Origin: Paludibacter sp.
GTDB lineage: Bacteria > Bacteroidota > Bacteroidia > Bacteroidales > Paludibacteraceae
Direction: 5' to 3'
Length of the DNA: 40,157 nucleotides
Assembly (NCBI GenBank): GCA_028710415.1
Contig: JAQTUE010000038.1
Span: 1 to 40,157, forward strand
The notes below the pieces were generated by a model that searched no databases, was not told the DNA's origin, and saw nothing but the letters and a program-made list of their open reading frames with translations. Shown one piece after another: positions 1 to 8,310 of the stretch. The number at the start of each line of letters is the position of its first letter. The first letter of the stretch is position 1. Both the position numbers and the translations under genes were made by a program.

Positions 1-2
1 CC

Positions 3-647
3 ATCTTATTTTGCCCAACAGATACAGCGATTCATAATTTGAAACGTGAAGGGTATGACACGATGCCTATCAAGATCATAAAAAACGGGGATGTTATGCA
101 GGATGCTGCCATGTATTATGCTGCCAAGGCAGAGCAAAAATCTGACATTATCAAGAAAACAGGATTGCAGAAATTTGTGTTGGCTACCATCCACCGCCAG
201 GAGAATACCGATTCACCCAGGAATTTAAAGTCTATCGTTGCAGGATTAAATGAAATTAACCGGCAAGTGCCTGTTGTTGTGCCCATTCATCCACGTACCC
301 GAAATATACTTGCCCAACTGAATATAGTTCCTGAATTCAAACTAATTGATCCGGTGGGCTACTTTGATATGATCATGCTTTTAAAAAACTGCGAGTTAGT
401 GATTACCGATAGTGGTGGTGTACAGAAAGAAGCATTCTTTTTCGGAAAACATTGTATTACTTTACGCGAACAAACCGAATGGGTAGAGCTGATTGATCAG
501 GGATATAATTTGCTGGTAGGAAGTGACACGCTGAAATTGAAAGAAGCCTTTGAGTTTTTCAAGACGAAACAATCAGACTTTACGGTTGATTTATATGGGA
601 ATGGGAAGGCGGCAGCCTTTGCCGCAAATGAGATTGCAAATTATTAA
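3..647 (+). CDS. wecB: UDP-GlcNAc 2-epimerase family protein (5' part outside window)
   Basis: This is the C-terminal part of a non-hydrolysing UDP-sugar 2-epimerase, which interconverts UDP-GlcNAc-type and UDP-ManNAc-type sugars in the cytoplasm for surface polysaccharide synthesis. The frame is open from base 3 and begins inside the protein (LFCPTDTAIHNL), so the gene is cut by the window edge; about 215 codons remain of a family usually near 370. Visible signatures are HRQENTD and DSGGVQKEAFFFGK. The stretch LREQTEWVEL is closer to the WbpI type (UDP-2,3-diacetamido-glucuronate 2-epimerase) than to classical WecB, so the substrate is open. It lies 22 bases before the next glycosyltransferase gene, as in a polysaccharide operon. 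Confidence 0.85.
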   Translation: MLFCPTDTAIHNLKREGYDTMPIKIIKNGDVMQDAAMYYAAKAEQKSDIIKKTGLQKFVLATIHRQENTDSPRNLKSIVAGLNEINRQVPVVVPIHPRTRNILAQLNIVPEFKLIDPVGYFDMIMLLKNCELVITDSGGVQKEAFFFGKHCITLREQTEWVELIDQGYNLLVGSDTLKLKEAFEFFKTKQSDFTVDLYGNGKAAAFAANEIANY

Positions 648-669
648 AGTATAATTTCTGTTTTTTTTA

Positions 670-1455
670 ATGTCTATGATTTCAATTATTATTTCTACCC
701 GGGACTCAGGATTGCTTCAACGTATTTCTGAAAACATTCATGAAACGATTGGTGTTGAATATGAAATTATAGCTATTGAAAATAATGCCCAATATTCGAT
801 TTGTGAAGCATACAATATGGGTGTTGACAAATCAAACTATCCGTATCTGTGTTTTGTACATGAAGATGTATTGTTTAAAACCAACGATTGGGGCAAAAGG
901 CTGGTATCTGTTATGACAGCAGACGATAAAATAGGCTTAATTGGTATTGCCGGGACTAAATTCAGATCAACTTATCCTTCTGCAATTGGTCAGGGGCCTG
1001 GATTAAGTAAATTTTTAAGAGGGCATATTTATCATTTTGATGTTTATAAGGATTTTGATGAAAGTATTCAAAAGAAAGAGTTAGAAGATGTCGTTTGCAT
1101 AGATGGGGTTTTTATGTTCAGCAATAAAAAAGTATTTAATTCTTGTCGTTTTGATGATAAACTATTGACCCATTTTCATGGTTATGATATTGATTTTTCA
1201 TTGCAGGTTTATTTTAATTCTTTTAGAGTAATTGTCGCTAGAAATGTATTACTTGCTCATTATTCTAATGGGAATTACATTGGACAAAATACAATTGCAA
1301 ATAGAAAGGTTGGTAAAAAATGGATCAAGAAATTGCCGGTTGCAACCAAGGATACCAATCTGGGTTATATGAAAATTAGATTTCTTGATGCAATAAATTG
1401 GATCTATTTTATTAGAACCGCTTTAAAGAGAAATATTAGAAAAAATAATACATAA
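670..1455 (+). CDS. glycosyltransferase, GT2-like
   Basis: A 261-residue cytoplasmic protein with a GT-A type fold signature: the N-terminal strand MISIIISTRDS, a conserved NMGVDKS segment near residue 50, and HEDV near residue 65 in the place of the metal-binding DXD motif. A later GYDIDFSLQ segment resembles the acceptor-side motif of family 2 transferases. It would add one sugar to a lipid-linked glycan. There is no signal peptide or membrane segment. It follows the epimerase by 22 bases and precedes the methyltransferase gene by 55 bases, so co-transcription is likely. The acceptor and donor sugar cannot be read from the sequence. Confidence 0.75.
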   Translation: MSMISIIISTRDSGLLQRISENIHETIGVEYEIIAIENNAQYSICEAYNMGVDKSNYPYLCFVHEDVLFKTNDWGKRLVSVMTADDKIGLIGIAGTKFRSTYPSAIGQGPGLSKFLRGHIYHFDVYKDFDESIQKKELEDVVCIDGVFMFSNKKVFNSCRFDDKLLTHFHGYDIDFSLQVYFNSFRVIVARNVLLAHYSNGNYIGQNTIANRKVGKKWIKKLPVATKDTNLGYMKIRFLDAINWIYFIRTALKRNIRKNNT

Positions 1456-1510
1456 ATAACGAATAGACTAATCTGTAAATTAATAGATTAGACCAATAAA
1501 AATATAAAAC

Positions 1511-2170
1511 ATGTTAGATCAATCTACCTTATTAAAAACTGAAATAGGCTATTTTCATAGTCAACGTCCTGAAATGTTAAAGTATGTGCCTGGAGCAGCA
1601 CTTCATATATTGGAAGTTGGTTGCAGTGAAGGAAATTTTTGTCAGGCACTTAATCGTGCTGATCGAGAGATATGGGGAGTAGAGATTAATCCGGAAGCAG
1701 CAAAAATTGCTTCAAAAGTTTGCCATAAAGTTTTGGTTGGAGATTTTGATGCTATTTTTGATCAATTACCTAAGAACTATTTCGATTGTGTAATTTTCAA
1801 TGACGTGTTGGAACATTTAAATACACCATGGGATACAATTAAAAAGGTAAAATTACTAATATCCCCAACTGGAGTTTTAGTAAGTTCTATTCCTAACTTC
1901 AGATACATTGCGAATTTAATAACAGAAGTTTTATTCGAAGGAGAATTTCGATACAAACCAGAAGGCGGTATTTTGGATGATACACATATGCGATTTTTTA
2001 CCTCAAAAAGTATTTGTAGAATGTTTCGTGAACAAGGATATGAAATTCTTCAACATGAAGGCATCAGACCTTGCAAAAGCTGGAAAGAAAAATTATTTAT
2101 AAACCTGACTTTTGGATTATTGAAAGATGCACGTTTCAAACAATTTGCAACTGTTGCAAAACCAATTTGA
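1511..2170 (+). CDS. class I SAM-dependent methyltransferase
   Basis: A 219-residue Rossmann-fold methyltransferase. The SAM-binding motif I reads LEVGCSEGNF (about residues 35-44), an acidic strand end is in WGVEINPEA, and the motif IV/post-motif region reads FDCVIFNDVLEHL followed by LISPTGVLVSSIPN. This pattern is typical of Methyltransf_11/23 proteins that sit in O-antigen and capsule clusters and methylate sugars or cap glycan chains. Its stop codon is 2 bases before the ATG of the following glycosyltransferase, which implies translational coupling. The methylated substrate is unknown. Confidence 0.85.
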   Translation: MLDQSTLLKTEIGYFHSQRPEMLKYVPGAALHILEVGCSEGNFCQALNRADREIWGVEINPEAAKIASKVCHKVLVGDFDAIFDQLPKNYFDCVIFNDVLEHLNTPWDTIKKVKLLISPTGVLVSSIPNFRYIANLITEVLFEGEFRYKPEGGILDDTHMRFFTSKSICRMFREQGYEILQHEGIRPCKSWKEKLFINLTFGLLKDARFKQFATVAKPI

Positions 2171-2172
2171 TT

Positions 2173-3186
2173 ATGAATTTGCCTTTAGTGTCTATAATTA
2201 CACCAACTTACAATCACGAAAAATATATTGCTGATTGTATCCTTTCGGCTCAATCACAAACCTATATAAATTGGGAGATGTTGGTCGTTGATGACGGTAG
2301 TACTGATGATACTTTTCTAATTGCTAAGAAATTATCAGCACATGATTCGAGGATTCATGTTTTTACTCAAAAGAATATCGGGATATTCAGGCTTAGTGAG
2401 ACATATAATTTTGCTCTGTCAAAGGCAAAAGGTAAATACATTGCTGTGTTGGAAGGGGACGATGTCTGGTTACCTGAGAAATTGGACCTTCAGGTTAAAG
2501 AACTGGAAATTGATGAAGAGACTGTATTGTCATATGGTCAGGCTTTTTCGTCAACAACTGATTTGAGCTCAAATTATGGATTGACAGATTTCTCAACAAA
2601 ATCCATGAAAGTATTACATAATGACCCGATTGGATCTACAACAAAGGTTTTATTGTTTTCAAATTTTATTGTCGCACTTACTGTACTGATTCGACGAAGT
2701 TCGTTGGATAGTATCGGAGGTTTTAAGCAAAGTCATCAACTGCCCTTAGTAGATGTTACAACCTGGATTGAACTTTCTCTTTGTGGAAAATTCTCATGCA
2801 TACAACAACCTTTAGGTAAGTGGCGGTTTTATCCGAATCAGATTACAAAAACTTATACAGCCGAAATTCATGAAGGCTTTTATAGATTTGCACTTGATTT
2901 TTTCAACAGGGAAAATCATTTTTTTAGCCATAGTGGAATTACCAAAAGTCAATTGAAAACTCATTTTAATAAGCAACTTGTGGAAGCTCATTCACGATCT
3001 GGAAGATATAAGTTAATGAGGAAGGACTTTTCAGGTGCACGAAAAAATTATTTGAAATCAATATTTTGTTTTGGTTTTTATCAACCAATATGGAAATTGC
3101 GATCAATAGTTGGCTTTGGTTTTAGCCTTTTCCATGCAGACATAGAAACATTTACAAAACGTATAGGAAGAGTGAGTTATAAATAA
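2173..3186 (+). CDS. glycosyltransferase family 2
   Basis: A 337-residue GT2 enzyme. The frame is open 34 codons upstream into the methyltransferase gene, but the first start that gives a normal GT2 N-terminus is the ATG at 2173 (MNLPLVSIITPTYNHEKYI). The nucleotide-sugar site is seen in LVVDDGSTDDT, and the metal-binding DXD motif in LEGDDVW. The C-terminal 100 residues are basic and may touch the membrane or a partner. It is the last gene of the plus-strand polysaccharide run and is followed 7 bases later by a perfect hairpin terminator. It probably transfers a sugar to an undecaprenyl-linked intermediate; the sugar is unknown. Confidence 0.88.
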   Translation: MNLPLVSIITPTYNHEKYIADCILSAQSQTYINWEMLVVDDGSTDDTFLIAKKLSAHDSRIHVFTQKNIGIFRLSETYNFALSKAKGKYIAVLEGDDVWLPEKLDLQVKELEIDEETVLSYGQAFSSTTDLSSNYGLTDFSTKSMKVLHNDPIGSTTKVLLFSNFIVALTVLIRRSSLDSIGGFKQSHQLPLVDVTTWIELSLCGKFSCIQQPLGKWRFYPNQITKTYTAEIHEGFYRFALDFFNRENHFFSHSGITKSQLKTHFNKQLVEAHSRSGRYKLMRKDFSGARKNYLKSIFCFGFYQPIWKLRSIVGFGFSLFHADIETFTKRIGRVSYK

Positions 3187-3193
3187 ATTTGAT

Positions 3194-3262
3194 AATTTAG
3201 ATTTTAGACAAAAGGACCTATTGAATGTAATTCAATAGGTCCTTTTGTCTAAAATCTAAATT
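3194..3262. terminator. bidirectional hairpin terminator, 33-bp perfect stem
   Basis: Bases 3194-3226 and 3230-3262 are exact reverse complements with a 3-base loop. The element lies between the stops of the plus-strand glycosyltransferase (3186) and the minus-strand FISUMP gene (3277). Each arm contains short T/A runs beside a GC core (AGGACC/GGTCCT), so it can stop transcription from both sides. Confidence 0.85.
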
Positions 3263-3276
3263 CCTTAGAGTTTTAT

Positions 3277-6200
3277 TTAATTTTTAATGCATCTTATGCT
3301 AAATCCAAAAGTTTTTGTAGTGTAACTAAAATCAGTAATCGTTGAATTGTTTTCTATTACATAACGACCTGCTGATCCATTTAATTCAGTTGAGCCCCAA
3401 TAAATAGCCCTGGTTCCAAAATTAATATAATTCCCATCGGTTATTGTTCTATAGCCACCAGGAAGTGCTGTAAAGCCGCTACTATTTGTTGCACCTGTAT
3501 TTGGAGAATACCAATGCACTGTTCCAGTTTCCTTGAGGCTTAATCCGGCAATACTCGGACCTCCAAAATAGGTTGTTAAAGTATTCCAATCTGATTCAGT
3601 AGGTACATGCCAACCAACAGGTGCTAGTTTATTAGTATTAACGGCAAAAAAGTTATACAATCCTCCATATAAATTTTTATTATTAGAATCATTATTTATC
3701 CAACAATAACCGGGAGTTGATAAACCAGTCCATTGGTAACCATCCGTTATTAATGGGATTGGAGTACCATCGTTGTATTTTGTTGTTTTCAGGTTTTCAA
3801 CCATCCAGGTTTGAGTTCCAATTGTAATAGTGTGATAGATGTTTCCGTCGATATCGGTAACGTTTACCGGATCAGATACTAAAGTTTTTAAAGTCAGTTG
3901 GTCACCATAGGCAGTCCCAAGATTATTGGTTGCATAAGCTCTTAAATAATAAGTCGTGCCAGGGACTAAACTGGTTATTGACGCAGTAAATGACCCCATT
4001 CCACTTCCCAAAGATTTGTGAGAATCAATAATAGTTGGGGATTCAGAAGTATTCCAGCAAACCCCAAATTCAGTAACGGTTTCACCTCCGTCAGCTGATA
4101 CATTCCCTCCACAGGTGAAAGATGTTGATAGTATTGATATAGGTGTAGTAGTTGAAACAATAGGAAGACCATTTTTAATGCATCGAACTGAAAAACCATA
4201 ATTTTTATTGAGGTTATTCGAACTCAAACTTACAGAATTATACCCACACCACCGGGCACATGCCAATGTCGATGAATTTTCCGTTGAAGTCCAGATATCT
4301 GTACCATTTCCAAGCAGATAATAATACCCGTCAAATCCACGGTAACCACCTGGAACAATGGAAAATCCCGAGTTGTTATTTTGTAATAATTCATAGCCTG
4401 CCGTTCCGATTATCGTACTTATACTCCAACCTGTTGTGGAACACAACGATTTTGCTATTTTATTGTCAATATTTGTCTTGTCATAATTGTATCCATTTGT
4501 AATTAAGTAACTTTGCAAAGTTGACCATTCACTATCAGTAGCCACGTGCCAGCCTGCGGGTGCAATATTCCGGCTATCTGCCACAACATGCCAGGTATAC
4601 AATCTTCCATTAGGTGTAACATTGCTCTCAATACCATTATATGCCCATTGGTATTTAGGTGTAGTTGCATAAGTCAGATCCAGGTTCAATGTACTGGTAG
4701 TTCCAATAACATCACCATTTCTATATTTGGTTGTTTTTAGATTTTCCAGCATCCACGTTTGAGTTCCAATAGTAATAGAATGATAAAGATTACCATCTGC
4801 ATCTGTTATAGTTGGAGGATCGAATTCCAATGTTTTAAAACTCATTTGTTCGCCATATGCTGTACCCAGACTATTAATGGCATAAATTCGTATATAATAT
4901 GTAGTGTTTGGTGCTAATCCGGTTAATGAGCCTGTAAATGAGCCTATTCCACTCCCCAAAGATTTGTGAGACTCAGCAATGGTAGGGGATTCAGAAGTAT
5001 TCCAGCAAACTCCATATTCAGTGACAGCCTCTCCACCATCTGAAGGAATAGTTCCACCAATGTTAGTTGAGGTAGACATGATTGAGTTTGGAATACTTGT
5101 ACTTAAAGTTGGAAGTGTATTTTTCAAACAACGAACCGAAAAGCCATAATTTTTATTTAACGTGTTCGAACCCAAGTTCAGACAATTATAAGCGCATCCT
5201 TTTGCATTTGCCATATTTGATGAGAACTCAGTTGAGGTCCAAATATCTGTACCATTCCCGATAATGTAATAATACCCATCAAAGCCTCGGTATCCTCCTG
5301 AAACCATAGAAAATCCTGAACTATTATTATAACTCATGTCATAACCAGGTGTTCCAACAATAGAAGATGCATTCCAAAGTGTAGTTGTACAAAGTGAATT
5401 AGCAATTTTATTATCAATAGTTGTTTTGTCATAGTTATAGCCATTTGAAATCATGTAATTTTGCAAAACTGACCATTCTGCATCTGATGCCACATGCCAA
5501 CCCACAGGTGCGATATTTCGGCTATCGGCTACTGCATACCAGGTATATAAACGACCATATGTCGCAACATTACTCTCCTGTCCATAATAGGCCCATTGGT
5601 ATTTAGGGGAAACAGCATAAGTAAGATCCATATTCAACGAACTGGTAGTGCCTATAATTTCACCATTTCTGTATTTAGTAGTTTTTAAATTTTCTACCAT
5701 CCATTTTTGGCTGCCAATAGTAATTGAATGATATAAATTTCCATCGGCATCGGTTACCTTAATTGAATCGTATGGTAAAGAATTAAATGTTATTTGATCT
5801 CCATAGGCAGTACCGGAAATATTAGTTGCGAATGCTCTCACATAGTATGTGGCATTTATGTTTAATCCGGTTATAGAACTTTTAAATGTGTTTAGCCCTG
5901 GAACAGTATTCGATTTGCTGTTTAAAATTGTCGGATTTGAAGAAGTACTCCAGCAAACTCCGCATGCTGTAATTGGAGCACCTCCATCAGAGGTTATTTC
6001 TCCACCTCCAATTGCGGTTGTATACGTAATGGAAGCAGGTACTGTTGTAATTACTGTTGGAATTGTTGCATCTTTTACACAACGAACTGAGAAACCAGCA
6101 TTCTTGTTGTAATAATCTCTCACTACTGCAGCAGACCCTTTCGTTAAATACCTGTACCAGGCGTAATTTACTCCGTTGTCTGTCAAACTCCACCAGTTGC

Positions 6201-7338
6201 CATTGATTCCAAGGTTATCGAATTGACCTGAGGTTAATCTGGATCCACACGGAAGAGCTGTATACCCTGATTCATTTGTTGCGGAAGAATTTGGAGTGCC
6301 CCAGTGCATTAAATCTGTTTCCTTGAGTTTGCCACCGGAAATAATTTCACCGCCTAGAAAAGTAGTGAGCATAGTCCAGTCTGCATCAGAAGCTACATGC
6401 CATCCTAACGGAGTGATGTTTCTACTGTCAAAAACAGCATACCAATTATACAGTTTGCCTAGTTTATTGCTATTGGTTGCATCGTTGTTATAATTACACC
6501 AAGAGCTTATGGCATACATACCCCAATCAGAATTATTTGTAAAGTTTATTATTTCATCCCCATTCCTGTATTTTGTGGTTTTTAAATTTTCAGCCATCCA
6601 TGTTTGACTGCCAATTTTCACCACAGAGTAGTAATTACCGGAAGCATCTTTACACTCTATGAATTCAAAGTTCATAGTTTTAGTGGCAGCAGGTACATCA
6701 GTAACTATTGTACAGAAATTACCCGAAAATCCTTTATACAATAGCCTGTCACCTGCAACATAATTCAGTTGTATTGTTGAGAATGACTTCTTGCTTTTTT
6801 GTTGAGTTGAAACTTGTGAATTATCAGAACCAATGTACGTTATCCCGGTTCTACCTGTTGTCCCGGATAAATTTGTCAGTTTTGAAGAGTATGCATACCC
6901 GTTACCTGATACATGAAGGGCATACAAACCTTTTGGGAGCAGAAGTTGAAATGAATTTATACCAGCCTGCAAGTTTGTAGCTATACCAGCTATTTTTCTT
7001 CCATCCATACTATAAACATTGATTTGAGTTATTCCGGGATTTTTTGAATAAAAAGATAATGAGTATTTCCCTTCTCCACCGTAAGGGACGAGATGTAAGG
7101 TTTCATTCGTTGAAATTATTTGTTCTACACCATTCGGTTGGTCTGACAAAACCAAAACATTTCCAATAGGAACAGTGACTTTCGTTCCTTGCGTAAGATT
7201 TTGAACAATCACACTATCAACCGATGATGCAGCTCCTGATCCGGTGAAATTTATAGTATAGTTTATTGCTGATATTTTAATACTTAGAAAGAATAGAATG
7301 GAAATAAGTGCGAACAATTGAATGTATCTTTTTCTCAT
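3277..7338 (-). CDS. secreted FISUMP / Fn3-like repeat protein
   Basis: A 1353-residue exported protein with a signal peptide (residues 1-24). A module at about 83-155 resembles a type IX secretion sorting domain (YSLSFY, INVYSMDGRKIAG, LPKGLYALHV). Four FISUMP (Fibrobacter succinogenes major paralogous) domains follow at about 229-423, 527-740, 847-1060 and 1166-1353. Each has the hallmarks IGSQ/IGTQ-W-M-ENLKTTKY, GWHVxxxxxW and a terminal GFSxRCxK. Between them sit three Fn3-like spacers with the pattern GVCW-SxxPT and TYYxRAYAxNxxGTAYG. Modules two and three are near copies of each other. The role is unknown; the architecture suggests a surface or secreted adhesin or binding protein. It stands alone between two terminators, downstream of a polysaccharide operon. 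Confidence 0.85.
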   Translation of the reverse strand: MRKRYIQLFALISILFFLSIKISAINYTINFTGSGAASSVDSVIVQNLTQGTKVTVPIGNVLVLSDQPNGVEQIISTNETLHLVPYGGEGKYSLSFYSKNPGITQINVYSMDGRKIAGIATNLQAGINSFQLLLPKGLYALHVSGNGYAYSSKLTNLSGTTGRTGITYIGSDNSQVSTQQKSKKSFSTIQLNYVAGDRLLYKGFSGNFCTIVTDVPAATKTMNFEFIECKDASGNYYSVVKIGSQTWMAENLKTTKYRNGDEIINFTNNSDWGMYAISSWCNYNNDATNSNKLGKLYNWYAVFDSRNITPLGWHVASDADWTMLTTFLGGEIISGGKLKETDLMHWGTPNSSATNESGYTALPCGSRLTSGQFDNLGINGNWWSLTDNGVNYAWYRYLTKGSAAVVRDYYNKNAGFSVRCVKDATIPTVITTVPASITYTTAIGGGEITSDGGAPITACGVCWSTSSNPTILNSKSNTVPGLNTFKSSITGLNINATYYVRAFATNISGTAYGDQITFNSLPYDSIKVTDADGNLYHSITIGSQKWMVENLKTTKYRNGEIIGTTSSLNMDLTYAVSPKYQWAYYGQESNVATYGRLYTWYAVADSRNIAPVGWHVASDAEWSVLQNYMISNGYNYDKTTIDNKIANSLCTTTLWNASSIVGTPGYDMSYNNSSGFSMVSGGYRGFDGYYYIIGNGTDIWTSTEFSSNMANAKGCAYNCLNLGSNTLNKNYGFSVRCLKNTLPTLSTSIPNSIMSTSTNIGGTIPSDGGEAVTEYGVCWNTSESPTIAESHKSLGSGIGSFTGSLTGLAPNTTYYIRIYAINSLGTAYGEQMSFKTLEFDPPTITDADGNLYHSITIGTQTWMLENLKTTKYRNGDVIGTTSTLNLDLTYATTPKYQWAYNGIESNVTPNGRLYTWHVVADSRNIAPAGWHVATDSEWSTLQSYLITNGYNYDKTNIDNKIAKSLCSTTGWSISTIIGTAGYELLQNNNSGFSIVPGGYRGFDGYYYLLGNGTDIWTSTENSSTLACARWCGYNSVSLSSNNLNKNYGFSVRCIKNGLPIVSTTTPISILSTSFTCGGNVSADGGETVTEFGVCWNTSESPTIIDSHKSLGSGMGSFTASITSLVPGTTYYLRAYATNNLGTAYGDQLTLKTLVSDPVNVTDIDGNIYHTITIGTQTWMVENLKTTKYNDGTPIPLITDGYQWTGLSTPGYCWINNDSNNKNLYGGLYNFFAVNTNKLAPVGWHVPTESDWNTLTTYFGGPSIAGLSLKETGTVHWYSPNTGATNSSGFTALPGGYRTITDGNYINFGTRAIYWGSTELNGSAGRYVIENNSTITDFSYTTKTFGFSIRCIKN

Positions 7339-7481
7339 ACTTTGAAATTATTATTGTGTTTTATACTTGACAGGTTTATGCTTGGAATCAATTGGAAATA
7401 TTGAATTAAATAAATTATTTGAATTATGCAACATTTTAAGACTATTAAACTCAATTGTTTTTAACAGTGTAAAAGTATCGT

Positions 7482-7537
7482 TATTTTATTAAAAAAGCAA
7501 AAATAAATGAGTTTATTTTTGCTTTTTTAATAAAATA
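7482..7537 (-). terminator. hairpin terminator of the nucleotidyltransferase operon
   Basis: Bases 7482-7507 and 7512-7537 are perfect reverse complements (26 bp, 4-base loop) with A/T runs on both sides. It lies about 70 bases past the stop of the minus-strand nucleotidyltransferase gene and upstream of the FISUMP gene. It therefore ends the 10161-to-7606 operon and insulates the next gene. Confidence 0.75.
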
Positions 7538-7605
7538 GCCGTTTGGTTACCCCGGAGCCTTATAATACTTGTTGTATTCTAATCTGAATTATGAGTATAA
7601 CCTGT

Positions 7606-8310
7606 TTAGATTGCAATTTTATTCTCTTCAAAATCAAGACAGGCCTTTTCGTAATCATCGGGCCGTCCAATGTCCAGCCAATAACCCGAATGAACTTTTA
7701 CTGCAGCAGGATTCTGGAACCGGATTAAGTCAAGCATTAAATGGTCGAAACCATAAAGCTGGTTTTCAGGAATATAATCCAGGATTTTCTTATGGGCCAT
7801 ATAGACACCCATGCTGACATTGTAGCGGGTAACTGGTTTTTCGACGAAGTTTATTAATTTATTATCATTCCCGACTTCCAATACCCCATAATCCACTTTT
7901 TGATCCCTGGAATAAGCTGAGATGGTGAAGATGTTTTGTGATGTAACATGGTTGTTGTAAAAGGATTCGAAATCAAGATCGGTTAATACATCCCCATTCA
8001 TGACCAAAAAGTTCTCAGGCAGGTCTTTAATCAGTTTCAGAGGCCCCATGGTACTTAAAGGTTTGTCTTCGAGCGAATAATCGATTTTTATCCCCCATTT
8101 GCTGCCATCCCCACAATAAGCACGAATTATATCCGCCATGTGATTTATCGTGATGGTAATATGGTCAAAACCATTTTTTGTCAACTGACGGATAATAATT
8201 TCAAGTATCGGCATATCGCCAACCGGCACCAGTGGTTTTGGCAAACTGATCGTGTAGGGTTTTAAACGTGTTCCTTTTCCCCCGGCTAAAATGACTGCTC
8301 GTTTAGACAT
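7606..8310 (-). CDS. sugar-1-phosphate nucleotidyltransferase
   Basis: A 234-residue enzyme that couples a sugar 1-phosphate to an NTP. The nucleotide-binding signature AVILAGGKGTRLKPYT, then KPLVPVGDMPILE and the metal site VMNGDVLTDLD, mark the RmlA/GMPP-like NTP_transferase family. At about 234 residues it lacks the left-handed helix domain of larger members. The frame extends 13 codons further upstream, but the start at 8310 (MSKRAVILAGG) fits the family. It overlaps the stop of the upstream dehydratase gene by 8 bases (ATGTCTAA), a sign of translational coupling. Next to a LegB-like gene it could play the part of PtmE (a guanylyltransferase), but substrate and nucleotide are not decided by the sequence. 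Confidence 0.85.
   Translation of the reverse strand: MSKRAVILAGGKGTRLKPYTISLPKPLVPVGDMPILEIIIRQLTKNGFDHITITINHMADIIRAYCGDGSKWGIKIDYSLEDKPLSTMGPLKLIKDLPENFLVMNGDVLTDLDFESFYNNHVTSQNIFTISAYSRDQKVDYGVLEVGNDNKLINFVEKPVTRYNVSMGVYMAHKKILDYIPENQLYGFDHLMLDLIRFQNPAAVKVHSGYWLDIGRPDDYEKACLDFEENKIAI

Noticed and set aside
1468..1491. Hairpin CTAATCT/AGATTAG between the GT2-like and methyltransferase genes as terminator
   Set aside because: Only 7 AT-rich pairs, no T run, and the genes look like one operon.
2071..2172. Extended start for the second GT2 gene
   Set aside because: The 34 extra codons overlap the methyltransferase gene and read as non-family sequence; the ATG at 2173 starts exactly at the GT2 N-terminus.
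5849..6112. Plus-strand open frames inside the FISUMP gene (for example 4260-4502, 5849-6112, 6708-6980)
   Set aside because: They lie opposite a clear 1353-residue protein with domain structure on the minus strand; their peptides have no recognisable motifs.
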